From positions 62,001 through 126,000 of the forward strand of contig JAIEOV010000005.1 in NCBI GenBank assembly GCA_019750135.1: a DNA stretch of 64,000 nt, written 5' to 3'. The position numbers and the translations under genes are program-made. This stretch comes from Reyranella sp. Its GTDB lineage: Bacteria; Pseudomonadota; Alphaproteobacteria; Reyranellales; Reyranellaceae. The notes under the pieces were generated by a model, which was not told the DNA's origin, ran no database searches, and saw only the letters and a list, made by a program, of their open reading frames with translations. This document shows positions 17,964-25,829 of the stretch, piece by piece (the first letter of the stretch is position 1; every line of letters begins with the position of its first letter).

Positions 17964-18730
17964 GCGTCGCCAAGCTGGAGCTGGTGGCGCTCCCCGGCCT
18001 GCCGATGATCAAGGCAGGCGACGACCTGCCGGCCCTCTTGGCCGGGGGGTTTTCGCGTGCCGGCCTCAAGCCGCAAAAGGGCGACGTCCTCGCCCTCGCC
18101 CAGAAGATCGTCTCCAAGGCCGAGGGCCGCAGCATCGAGCTCGCCAAGGTGACGCCGTCGGACGCCGCCATCAAGCTGGCGGCCGAGGTTCAGAAGGACC
18201 CGCGGCTGGTCGAGCTGATCCTGTCGGAGTCCGTGCGCGTGGTGCGCTCGCGGCCCAACGTGCTGATCGTCGAGCACAAGCGCGGCTGGGTCATGGCCAA
18301 TGCCGGCATCGACCAGTCCAATGTCGGCCCGACCGACGGCGTCGAGCGCGCCCTGCTGCTGCCGGTCGATCCCGACGGCAGCGCCAGCAGGATCCGCACG
18401 CGACTCGGCGAGCTTCTGGGCGCCGCGCCCGCCGTCATCATCACCGACAGCTTCGGCCGGGCGTGGCGGCGCGGCACGCAGGGCATCGCCATCGGCGCCG
18501 CGGGGCTCCCTGCCCTGCTCGACCTGCGCGGCAATCCCGACCTCTTCGGCCGCACCCTGCAGGTCAGCATCTCGGGCTTCGCCGACGAGATCGCGGCGGC
18601 CGCCTCGCTGGTCCAGGGCCAGGGCAACGAGGCGCAGCCCGCCATTCTCGTGCGCGGTCTCACCTGGAATGCGCCCGACAATCGGGCGTCGGAGCTCGTG
18701 CGGCCCGCGGCCGAGGACATGTTCCGGTGA
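17960..18730 (+). CDS. cofE: Coenzyme F420-0:L-glutamate ligase CofE (FbiB N-terminal equivalent)
   Basis: A 256-residue CofE, which adds gamma-linked glutamates to F420-0 using GTP. The family pattern is clear: [48 protein letters not shown] and [18 protein letters not shown]. It ends after the ligase domain (PAAEDMFR), so it lacks the C-terminal nitroreductase-like domain that mycobacterial FbiB uses to reduce dehydro-F420-0. ATG overlaps the fgd stop (ATGA) and its own stop overlaps the cofD start (GTGA), indicating translational coupling. Confidence 0.95.
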   Translation: MSVAKLELVALPGLPMIKAGDDLPALLAGGFSRAGLKPQKGDVLALAQKIVSKAEGRSIELAKVTPSDAAIKLAAEVQKDPRLVELILSESVRVVRSRPNVLIVEHKRGWVMANAGIDQSNVGPTDGVERALLLPVDPDGSASRIRTRLGELLGAAPAVIITDSFGRAWRRGTQGIAIGAAGLPALLDLRGNPDLFGRTLQVSISGFADEIAAAASLVQGQGNEAQPAILVRGLTWNAPDNRASELVRPAAEDMFR

Positions 18731-19656
18731 GCAAGGGGTTGGTCGTCGCCCTGTCCGGCGGTGTCGGCGGGGCCAAGCTGGCGTTAGGTTTGAGCCGCGT
18801 CCTGCCGCCCGACGAGCTTCTGGTCATCGCCAACACCGGCGACGACTTCGAGCATCTCGGGCTGAAGATCTGCCCCGACATCGACACGCTCACCTACGTG
18901 CTGGCCGGCCTCGACAACACCGAGCAGGGCTGGGGCCGGCGAGACGAGACCTGGTCGTTCATGGCGACCATTGGCTCGGTGGGCGGCGCCGACTGGTTCC
19001 GCCTGGGCGATCGCGACCTTGCGCTGCATGTCGAGCGCACACGCCGGCTGCGCGCCGGCGAGACGCTGTCGCAGATCACCACCGACATCACCCGCCGCCT
19101 CGGCATCGCCCCGCGCATCCTGCCGATGAGCGACGATCCCGTGCCGACGCGCGTTCGCAGCGACGACGGCTGGATCGACTTCCAGGATTATTTCGTGCGC
19201 CAGCAGTGCCGGCCCGTCGTGCGCGAGCTGGTGTTCGACGGCGCGGCCAAGGCGCGGCCGCAGCCCGACGTCATCCGGGCGTTGGGCGGCAAGGTGCGGG
19301 CCGTCGTGATCTGCCCCTCCAACCCCTTCATCAGCATCGAGCCGATCCTCGCCGTACCCGGCATGCGCGCCGCGATCGAAGGCTGCGGCGCACCGGTGGT
19401 GGCGATCTCGCCCATCGTCGCCGGCAAGGCGGTCAAGGGGCCGACGGCCAAGATGCTGCAGGAGCTCGGCCTCGCGGTGACGTCTGCTTCGGTCGCAACG
19501 CGCTATAGCGACCTCCTGGACGGCTACATCGTCGACCAGGGCGATGCCGACGGCGTCCCGGGCAAGGTGCATGTCGCACCGACCCTGATGACCAGCGTCG
19601 CCACCAAGGAAACGCTGGCGCGCACCGTTCTCTCCTTTGCGGATTCCCTTTCGTGA
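18727..19656 (+). CDS. cofD: 2-phospho-L-lactate transferase CofD (FbiA)
   Basis: A 309-residue CofD/FbiA, which transfers the phospholactyl-type group from its GDP-activated form to the F0 deazaflavin. The N-terminal LSGGVGGAKLA loop (residues 9-19), NTGDDF (36-41) and DIDTLTYVLAG are the family's substrate- and F0-binding motifs; PSNPFISIEPIL and SPIVAGKAVKGP are also diagnostic. GTG start within the cofE stop overlap, and its stop overlaps cofC in the same way. Whether it accepts 2-phospholactyl-, phosphoenolpyruvyl- or 3-phosphoglyceryl-GDP cannot be read with certainty. Confidence 0.96.
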   Translation: MSKGLVVALSGGVGGAKLALGLSRVLPPDELLVIANTGDDFEHLGLKICPDIDTLTYVLAGLDNTEQGWGRRDETWSFMATIGSVGGADWFRLGDRDLALHVERTRRLRAGETLSQITTDITRRLGIAPRILPMSDDPVPTRVRSDDGWIDFQDYFVRQQCRPVVRELVFDGAAKARPQPDVIRALGGKVRAVVICPSNPFISIEPILAVPGMRAAIEGCGAPVVAISPIVAGKAVKGPTAKMLQELGLAVTSASVATRYSDLLDGYIVDQGDADGVPGKVHVAPTLMTSVATKETLARTVLSFADSLS

Positions 19657-20333
19657 GCACCAACGACATCTGGGCCGTCGTGCCCATCAAGGAACTCGAA
19701 GGCGCCAAGCAGCGGCTGGCGCCCCTGCTCTCGCCGGCGCAGCGCCGTGCGCTGATCGAGGTGATGATGAGCGAGGTGCTGGAGGCCGTGGTCACCACCC
19801 CGAGCCTGGCCGGTGTCATGGTCGTCACCGTCGATCCGCATGCGACCGCGCTCGCCAAGCGGCTGGGCGCGCGCGTGGAGACCGACGGCGCGCGCGACGG
19901 CCACACCGGCAGCGTCACCGCGGCCCTGAAGCTGCTGGCGCAGGAGAAACGCGGCGCCATGCTCACCCTGCCGGCCGACATTCCCGGCGTGACCTCGCAG
20001 GAGATCAGCCTGGTCGTGGGCGCGCACCTGCCCGGGCCGTCCTTCACCATCTCGCCGGCGCACGATCATCTCGGGTCGAACACCGTGATCTGTTCGCCGC
20101 CCGACGCCGTGCCGCTGCGCTTCGGCGACAACAGCTACTACCCGCACCTCGACGCGGCGCAGCGCTGCAACATCGAGCCGACGGTGATCCACCAGCCGGG
20201 CATCGCCATGGACATCGACCATCCCGTCGATCTCGCGATGTTCCTGCGGCTGCCGCAGTCCATCGGCACGCGCACGCGGGCCTTCCTCGAAGCAGAGGGC
20301 ATTCCAAAGCTGCTGGCCGATCGGGGACTCTGA
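19653..20333 (+). CDS. cofC: 2-phospho-L-lactate guanylyltransferase CofC (FbiD)
   Basis: A 226-residue nucleotidyltransferase that activates the three-carbon phosphate with GTP for CofD. It opens with AVVPIKELEGAKQRLAP, the CofC version of the sugar-nucleotidyltransferase loop. LTLPADIPGVT carries the metal-binding aspartate. SPAHDHLGSNTVICSPPDAV and FGDNSYYPHLDAA are typical of the family. CofC determines which F420 variant is made. The GTG start overlaps the cofD stop by four bases, completing a fgd-cofE-cofD-cofC unit. Confidence 0.94.
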   Translation: MSTNDIWAVVPIKELEGAKQRLAPLLSPAQRRALIEVMMSEVLEAVVTTPSLAGVMVVTVDPHATALAKRLGARVETDGARDGHTGSVTAALKLLAQEKRGAMLTLPADIPGVTSQEISLVVGAHLPGPSFTISPAHDHLGSNTVICSPPDAVPLRFGDNSYYPHLDAAQRCNIEPTVIHQPGIAMDIDHPVDLAMFLRLPQSIGTRTRAFLEAEGIPKLLADRGL

Positions 20334-20370
20334 GCGCCAGCGCTGCGCATGGCACCTGGATTGCATGGCT

Positions 20371-20390
20371 TCCGACACCACTGTCGGAGG
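20371..20390 (+). promoter_or_regulatory. Hairpin overlapping a Shine-Dalgarno site
   Basis: TCCGACA (20371-20377) and TGTCGGA (20382-20388) form a perfect 7-base-pair stem with a 4-base loop. The 3' arm covers the first three bases of the GGAGG at 20386-20390 that serves the acetamidase gene. In the mRNA this could partly hide the ribosome-binding site and set the expression of the gene independently of cofEDC. Chance occurrence is not excluded in such GC-rich DNA. Confidence 0.4.
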
Positions 20391-20395
20391 AAAGA

Positions 20396-21538
20396 ATGGC
20401 GCATAACCATATCCATATCGATCAGGCACTGCCGCTGGTCCGCCAGGCCGACAAGGGTCACAACCGCTGGCATCCGGATATCGCTCCAGCCGTTCGCATT
20501 GCGTCCGGTTCGTCAGTCGAGATGGAGACGCTCGACGGCCTCGATGGCCAGATCAAGCCCGCCACGACGGCGGCGGATCTCGCCGGCGTCGAGATGGGTC
20601 GCATCCATCCCCTGACCGGGCCGGTGCATGTCGACGGCGCCGAGCCGGGCGACCTTCTTGCCGTGAAGATCGAGCAGATCGTCCCGGCAAGCCGCGGCTT
20701 CACCATGATCATGCCGGGCTTCGGCTTCCTGCGAGATCTCTTCACCACGCCTTTCCTGGTGCATTGGGAGATGGCCAACGGCTTTGCGGTCTCGCCGCAA
20801 CTCCCCGGCGTGCGCATTCCCGGCGCGCCGTTCATGGGCGTGATGGGTGTGGCGCCGTCGCACGAGCTCTTGGAGCGCATCCTGGCCCGCGAGGCCGACC
20901 TGGCGACGCGCGGCGGCATGGTGATGCCGCCGGATACCGTGGGCGCCGTACCGACAGCGGAAGGCATCGCCGGCAAGGCGATCCGGACCATCGCGCCGCA
21001 CGAGACCGGCGGCAATTTCGACATCAAGTCGCTCACGGCCGGCGCCACGCTCTATCTGCCGGTGCAGGTGCCCGGCGGGCTGTTCTCGGTCGGCGATGCG
21101 CACTTCGCGCAGGGTGACGGCGAGTCCTGCGGCACCGCGGTCGAGACCTCGGCGACCTTCGTGGCCCGCTTCGACGTGCTGAAGGGCGAGGCGACACGTC
21201 GCCGTCAGCGCGATCCTTCGTACGAACTGCCGGGACATGCCCACCATGGAGCACCGGGCGTGCACGGCGCCTACGGCGTCACCCCGAGCAAGGGCTACTA
21301 CGCGACGACCGGCATGTCGCTGCGCGGCGACGGCCGGGCCGAATCCGAGGACATCACGCTGGCCGCGCGCAACGCGCTGATCAACATGATCGACTATATC
21401 GCCGATGCCTACAGCTTCACGCGCGAGCAGGCCTATTGCCTGGCCAGCGTCGCCGTCGATCTGCGCATCAGCCAGGTCGTCGACGTGCCGAACATGACGG
21501 TATCGGCCGTCCTGCCGCTCGACATCTTCGACCGCTAG
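20396..21538 (+). CDS. Acetamidase/formamidase family protein
   Basis: A 380-residue member of the acetamidase/formamidase family, which hydrolyses short amides to the acid and ammonia. Visible family blocks are GPVHVDGAEPGDLLAVKI, ETGGNFDIKSLTAGATLYLPV (given as GGNFDIKSL and LYLPVQVPGGLFSVGD) and GDGE-CGTA-E. The ATG at 20396 has GGAGG six bases upstream, which decides it against a long in-frame extension running over cofC. It lies 62 bases after cofC on the same strand and may be cotranscribed with the F420 genes. Its last 4 bases overlap the end of the convergent fbiC. A direct role in F420 synthesis is not known. Confidence 0.85.
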   Translation: MAHNHIHIDQALPLVRQADKGHNRWHPDIAPAVRIASGSSVEMETLDGLDGQIKPATTAADLAGVEMGRIHPLTGPVHVDGAEPGDLLAVKIEQIVPASRGFTMIMPGFGFLRDLFTTPFLVHWEMANGFAVSPQLPGVRIPGAPFMGVMGVAPSHELLERILAREADLATRGGMVMPPDTVGAVPTAEGIAGKAIRTIAPHETGGNFDIKSLTAGATLYLPVQVPGGLFSVGDAHFAQGDGESCGTAVETSATFVARFDVLKGEATRRRQRDPSYELPGHAHHGAPGVHGAYGVTPSKGYYATTGMSLRGDGRAESEDITLAARNALINMIDYIADAYSFTREQAYCLASVAVDLRISQVVDVPNMTVSAVLPLDIFDR

Positions 21539-23862
21539 GCCGCGACGCGCTTGCGTGGCGGGGTTAGGACGATCGGCGCGAGGTCGGCTGCGACGAACGA
21601 GGCGGCACGGCGCTCCTCGTCGACCGGGCCGTAGAGCGTGGTGCGCTGCTGCGGCACCCGGCCGATCGACAGGATCAGCTTCTCCATCGCGTCGGGCGGG
21701 AACTCCTGGCCGTGCTGGGTGCCCGCGGCGCGCGAGATGCTTTCGTTCATCAAGGTGCCGCCGAGATCGTTGGCGCCCGAGTTCAGGCAGATCGCGGCGC
21801 CGGCCGGGCCCATCTTCACCCACGAGGTCTGGATGTTGGTGATCGCCGGATGCAGCACCAGGCGCGCGATCGAATGCATGATCACCGCCTCGCGGAAGGT
21901 CGGCCCGCGGCGCGCCAGGCCCTGGCGGTACATCGGCGCTTCCATGTGCACGAAGGGCAGAGGCACGAACTCGGTGAAGCCGCCCGTCTCGACCTGCAGG
22001 TCGCGCAGCGCCAGCAGATGGCGCGCCCAGGCCAGCGAGGTCTCGACATGGCCGTACATGATGGTCGAGGTCGTGCGCAGGCCGAGCTTGTGGGCGGCGC
22101 GCTGCACGTCGAGCCATTCGGCGGTGTTGATCTTGTCCGGGCAGATGATGGCGCGGATCTCGTCGTCGAGGATTTCCGCCGCCGTGCCCGGCAACGTACC
22201 CAACCCCGCTTCCTTGAGGCCGGCGAGGAACGTGTCGATCGGCCGGTCGAGTGTCGCCGCGCCCTGCGTCACCTCGAGCGGCGAGAAGGCGTGGATGTGC
22301 ATGCCCGGCACCGCTTCCTTGATGGCGCGGCAGATCGCTTCGTAGGTCTCGCCGGTGTAGTCGGGATGGATGCCGCCCTGAAGGCAGACCTCGGTGGCGC
22401 CGCGCTCCCACGCCTCGACGGCGCGGCGCGAGACTTCCTCGAGTGCCAGATCGTAGGGCTTGCCGCGCAGGTCGTCGTGCGTGCGGCCCTTGGAGAAGGC
22501 GCAGAAGCGGCAGCGGAAGTAGCAGATGTTGGTGTAGTTGATGTTGCGGTTGACGACGTAGCGGATGACCTCGCCGCTCACCGCCTTGCGCAGCGCGTCG
22601 GCCGCCTGGGTGACATGGCGATAGTCGGCGTCGCGCGCCGTGAACAGGCGCTGGATCTCGGGATGGTCGAGGCGCGTGCCGCCGGTCGCGCGGTCGACGA
22701 TGCGCACGATCTCGGGATCGACCTCGCGCAACTGCACCTGCGGCGCGGGTGGCGGCTCGGTATTGCCGGGCGCCCAGTCGTTGTCGCGCGCCAGGCCTTC
22801 GGCATCGGCCATGCGCCGCACCTGCGTCGCCACCTCGGGCGCCAGCCAGATCTCGGGCTGGCGAACGTAGGACGGATAGACGGCGAGGCGATTGACCAAG
22901 ACCTTGCCGGTCTCGGCGCTCTTGCGCGCCAGCTCCTCGACGGCGGGCCAGGGCGCTTCGGGATTCACGTGATCCGGTGTGACCGGCGAGACGCCGCCCC
23001 AGTCGTTGATGCCCGCGCCGACCAGGCGCTGATAGACGCCGGGCGACAGGTTGGGCGGCGCCTGGATGTTCATGTCCGGCCCCAGGATCAGACGCGCCTG
23101 GGCGATGGTCCAGCACAGGTCGTCGAGGTCGGGTTCGTCGGCGTCGGCGCCCAGCTTGGTGTCGGCCTTGGCGCGGAAGTTCTGGACGATCACTTCCTGG
23201 ATGTGGCCGTACTTAGCATGCAGCTCGCCGATGGCGCGCAGCGCGTCCAGCCGCTCCTCGCGCGTCTCGCCGATGCCAATGAGAATGCCGGTGGTGAACG
23301 GCACCTTCAGCTCGCCGGCGAGCCGGATGGTTTCCAGTCGGACGGCCGGATGCTTGTCGGGCGAGCCGTAGTGAACGCCACCCTTCTCGCACAGCCGCTC
23401 GCTGGTCGATTCCAGCATGATGCCCTGGCTCGCGGTGACTTCGCGCAGCGCGGCGATCTCCTCGCGCGTCATGACGCCGGGATTGGCATGCGGCAGCAGG
23501 CCGGTCTCGCGCAGCACCAGCGCGCACATCGCGGTGAGATAGGCGATGGTCGAGTTGTAGCCGAGCTCGGCCAGCGCCTCGCGCGCCGCGCGGTAGCGCA
23601 GCTCGGGCTTGTCTCCCAGGGTGAACAGAGCCTCGGTGCAGCCGGCTTCCTTGCCGGCGCGAGCGATGGCCAGAACTTCGTCGGGCGAGAGATAGGCCGG
23701 TTGGCCGGCGTGCGGCGTCTCGGCGAAGGTGCAGTAGTGGCACACGTCGCGGCACAGCCTGGTCAACGGAATGAAGACCTTGCGCGAATACGAGATCAGC
23801 CGGCCATGGCCCTGGTCGCGCAAGCGCGCCGCATCCGCCATCAGCCCGGGAAGCTCCGACAT
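21535..23862 (-). CDS. fbiC: F0 synthase FbiC (CofG-CofH radical SAM fusion)
   Basis: A 775-residue protein with two radical SAM domains, which makes the deazaflavin F0 from tyrosine and a pyrimidine precursor of riboflavin synthesis. The first (CofG-like) domain has its cluster cysteines at 37, 41 and 44 (CRDVCHYC); the second (CofH-like) at 447, 451 and 454 (CYFRCRFC). Each is followed by family blocks such as QNFRAKADT and CLQGGIHPDYTGE. Length and order match actinobacterial FbiC. I chose the second of two adjacent ATGs because GAGG lies 6 bases before it; an in-frame extension of about 15 residues is unlikely. It is convergent with the cof unit and divergent from an LLM gene. Confidence 0.96.
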   Translation of the reverse strand: MSELPGLMADAARLRDQGHGRLISYSRKVFIPLTRLCRDVCHYCTFAETPHAGQPAYLSPDEVLAIARAGKEAGCTEALFTLGDKPELRYRAAREALAELGYNSTIAYLTAMCALVLRETGLLPHANPGVMTREEIAALREVTASQGIMLESTSERLCEKGGVHYGSPDKHPAVRLETIRLAGELKVPFTTGILIGIGETREERLDALRAIGELHAKYGHIQEVIVQNFRAKADTKLGADADEPDLDDLCWTIAQARLILGPDMNIQAPPNLSPGVYQRLVGAGINDWGGVSPVTPDHVNPEAPWPAVEELARKSAETGKVLVNRLAVYPSYVRQPEIWLAPEVATQVRRMADAEGLARDNDWAPGNTEPPPAPQVQLREVDPEIVRIVDRATGGTRLDHPEIQRLFTARDADYRHVTQAADALRKAVSGEVIRYVVNRNINYTNICYFRCRFCAFSKGRTHDDLRGKPYDLALEEVSRRAVEAWERGATEVCLQGGIHPDYTGETYEAICRAIKEAVPGMHIHAFSPLEVTQGAATLDRPIDTFLAGLKEAGLGTLPGTAAEILDDEIRAIICPDKINTAEWLDVQRAAHKLGLRTTSTIMYGHVETSLAWARHLLALRDLQVETGGFTEFVPLPFVHMEAPMYRQGLARRGPTFREAVIMHSIARLVLHPAITNIQTSWVKMGPAGAAICLNSGANDLGGTLMNESISRAAGTQHGQEFPPDAMEKLILSIGRVPQQRTTLYGPVDEERRAASFVAADLAPIVLTPPRKRVAA

Positions 23863-23967
23863 CATCAACCTCAAGAATACGCCCGTTGTCCGGGACGATA
23901 GCGGCAATCCAGACCGCCCGCATCGTGTAGTATGGCAGCAACACTACCGGGTTGGAGGAGACCAGAC
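23863..23967. promoter_or_regulatory. Divergent spacer between fbiC and an LLM gene
   Basis: The 105-base spacer must serve both fbiC and the rightward LLM gene. TTGGAGGAG precedes the LLM ATG and GAGG precedes fbiC. Short inverted arms GTAGT/ACTAC (23927-23931 and 23943-23947) are present but too short to call an operator. I see no clear promoter boxes. Confidence 0.3.
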
Positions 23968-24921
23968 ATGCAATTCGGCTTCAACGCGCCGACCGCCGGG
24001 CCGATGTCGGCGACCGATCAATTGGTGAAGCTGGTGGTCGAAGGCGAGGCCATGGGCTTCGATTACGCCACTTTCAGCGACCATGTCGTGATCCCGACCG
24101 ACATCGAGGCGAAATACCCCTACAGCAACACTGGTGAATTCCCGGCAGGCTCCCGCGTCGAGCGGCACGAGCAGCTGATCGAGATGGCGTTCGTGGCGGC
24201 CAAAACGAAGAAGCTGCGGCTGGTCTCGTCGGTCATGGTCGTGCCGCATCGCCCCGCGGTACTGACCGCCAAGATGCTGGCGACCATCGACGTGCTGTCG
24301 GGCGGCCGCCTGGTGCTGGGCATCGGCGCGGGCTGGATGAAGGAGGAGTTCGAGGCGATCCAGGCGCCCGATTTTGCGGAACGCGGCAAGGTTACCGACG
24401 AGTACCTGAAGGCCTTCGTCGAGCTCTGGACCAAGCCCAACCCCAAGTTTGCCGGCAAGCACGTCAAGTTCGACAACATCCTGCTCGACCCCAAGCCGGT
24501 GCAGAAGCCACATCCGCCGATCTGGGTCGGCGGCGAGAGCGGCCCGGCGCTGCGACGCACGGCGCAGCTGGGCGACGCCTGGTACCCGATCGGCACCAAC
24601 CCGGCCAATCCGCTGGACAGCCTGAAGCGCTTCAAGACGCAGGTCGACCGGCTGCGCAAGATGACGGTGGAAGCCGGCCGCAAGGCCGACGCCGTCGGCC
24701 TCACCTTGCGTGTGACGCAGTTCGGCGAGAACGCGCCGGCCAAGGCCGGTGACGGCGAGCGGCGGTTGTTCTCGGGCAAGCCGGCGGAGCTCGCGGCCGA
24801 CATCAAGGCGCTGAAGGAGATCGGCGTCGGCTGCCTCGACTTCGGCTTCCCCGGCAGCACGGTCGACGCCACGCTGGCCGAGATGCAGAAGTTCAAGCGG
24901 GATGTGCTGTCGCTGGTGTAG
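23968..24921 (+). CDS. LLM-class oxidoreductase, probable F420-dependent (Rv2161c-like group)
   Basis: A 317-residue luciferase-like TIM-barrel protein. It carries TFSDHVVIP at residues 36-43 (deazaflavin/FMN face), SGGRLVLGIGAGW at 111-123 and WVGGESGPALRRTA at 186-199, the last typical of F420-type members. The pattern DHVV-P...YPYS-TG--P is shared with the LLM gene at 48711-49592, so the two belong to one subgroup. It is divergent from fbiC, the closest possible link to cofactor synthesis. The substrate is unknown; FMN use cannot be excluded from sequence alone. Confidence 0.85.
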   Translation: MQFGFNAPTAGPMSATDQLVKLVVEGEAMGFDYATFSDHVVIPTDIEAKYPYSNTGEFPAGSRVERHEQLIEMAFVAAKTKKLRLVSSVMVVPHRPAVLTAKMLATIDVLSGGRLVLGIGAGWMKEEFEAIQAPDFAERGKVTDEYLKAFVELWTKPNPKFAGKHVKFDNILLDPKPVQKPHPPIWVGGESGPALRRTAQLGDAWYPIGTNPANPLDSLKRFKTQVDRLRKMTVEAGRKADAVGLTLRVTQFGENAPAKAGDGERRLFSGKPAELAADIKALKEIGVGCLDFGFPGSTVDATLAEMQKFKRDVLSLV

Positions 24922-24932
24922 TTCAGCGAAGC

Positions 24933-24963
24933 GCGGACCGCGGGCGTCCCGCCTGCGGTCCGC
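24933..24963. terminator. Hairpin between convergent LLM genes
   Basis: GCGGACCGCGGGCG (24933-24946) pairs with CGCCTGCGGTCCGC (24950-24963) over 14 base pairs with a single G-U-type mismatch and a 3-base loop. It fills the 47-base gap between two convergent genes, where a two-way terminator is expected. There is no U-run, so Rho-independent action is uncertain; it may instead belong to the window's palindrome family. Confidence 0.5.
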
Positions 24964-24968
24964 AATGA

Positions 24969-25820
24969 CTATTTGACCTTGGCCGCGAGCTTAGCCCAGC
25001 GGTCGAGGATCGGCAGGATCACGTCCGACTTTGCCGAATCGAGGCTGACGATGACGCGGACCACGCCCGCATCCTGGTCGCGCTTCAGCTCGCTCTCGTC
25101 CTCCTTCGATTCCCAGATCGAGACCGGCAGGGAAGCGAGATCGCGGTTGGCCTCCTTGGCCATCGCCTGGAACTTCGGGATCAGGTCGCGCACTTCCGCG
25201 TACTGCTTGCGCCGGCGCAGCGGCATCCAGCCGTCGCCGTAGCGTACGGCGCGGCGGGCGCCGTAGGGGAACGCGCCGCCGACCAGCACCGGCGGGTGCG
25301 GCTTCTGCACCGGCTTGGGCCAGGCCATCATCGGATCGAACTTCACCATGTCGCCGTGATACTCGGCCTTGGACTTGGTCCAGATCACCTTCATCGCCTC
25401 GATGCGCTCGCGCACCAGCTTGTGGCGGCTCTCGAAGTCGGTGCCGTGGTTCTCCATCTCGTCCTGGTTCCAGCCGTTGCCGACGCCGAACAGGAAACGC
25501 CCGCCGCTCACCTGGTCGACCGAGGCCACCGCCTTGGCGGTCTGGATGGGATCGCGCTGATTCACCAGGCAGACGCCGGTGCCGACCATGAGCTTCTTCG
25601 TGGCCGCGGCCGCCGCCGTCAGCGTCACGAAGGGATCCATGGCGTCGTAGTACTTCTTGGGCAGTTCGCCGCCGCCCGGCCATTCCGACTTGCGCGTCAG
25701 CGGGATGTGCGAATGCTCGGGCGCCCACACCGATTCGAACCCGCGCTCCTCCAGCGCCACGCCAAGCTCCGCCGGCGTCATGGAGTAGTCGGTGAAGAAC
25801 ATCGCCGCGCCGATATGCAT
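24969..25820 (-). CDS. LLM-class oxidoreductase, probable F420-dependent (283-residue trio, copy 1)
   Basis: A 283-residue LLM protein with WAPEHSHIP at 32-40, SGGRFLFGVGNGW at 105-117 and PVLVGGAFPYGARRAVRYGDGW further on. It aligns without gaps through the first ~140 residues with the products of 26774-27625 and 56505-57359 (shared PEH-HIP--RK, NG/GGWN--E-ENHG). The three are evident paralogues. It is the last gene of a three-LLM leftward run, nine bases after its neighbour and preceded by GGAGGAAAC. The substrate is unknown. Confidence 0.86.
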   Translation of the reverse strand: MHIGAAMFFTDYSMTPAELGVALEERGFESVWAPEHSHIPLTRKSEWPGGGELPKKYYDAMDPFVTLTAAAAATKKLMVGTGVCLVNQRDPIQTAKAVASVDQVSGGRFLFGVGNGWNQDEMENHGTDFESRHKLVRERIEAMKVIWTKSKAEYHGDMVKFDPMMAWPKPVQKPHPPVLVGGAFPYGARRAVRYGDGWMPLRRRKQYAEVRDLIPKFQAMAKEANRDLASLPVSIWESKEDESELKRDQDAGVVRVIVSLDSAKSDVILPILDRWAKLAAKVK

Positions 25821-25829
25821 GGTTTCCTC

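Noticed and set aside
19637..20395. Long in-frame extension of the acetamidase into cofC
   Set aside because: This stretch is cofC read in another frame; GGAGG and ATG at 20396 mark the true start.
21712..23901. Very long rightward open frame opposite fbiC
   Set aside because: It is the antisense of a gene with two intact radical SAM motifs; its translation is Arg/Gln/Val-rich and unlike any known protein.
24933..24963. Classical Rho-independent terminators at the intergenic stems
   Set aside because: None of the intergenic stems is followed by a run of T on either strand, so I describe them as hairpins or repeats rather than standard terminators with high confidence.
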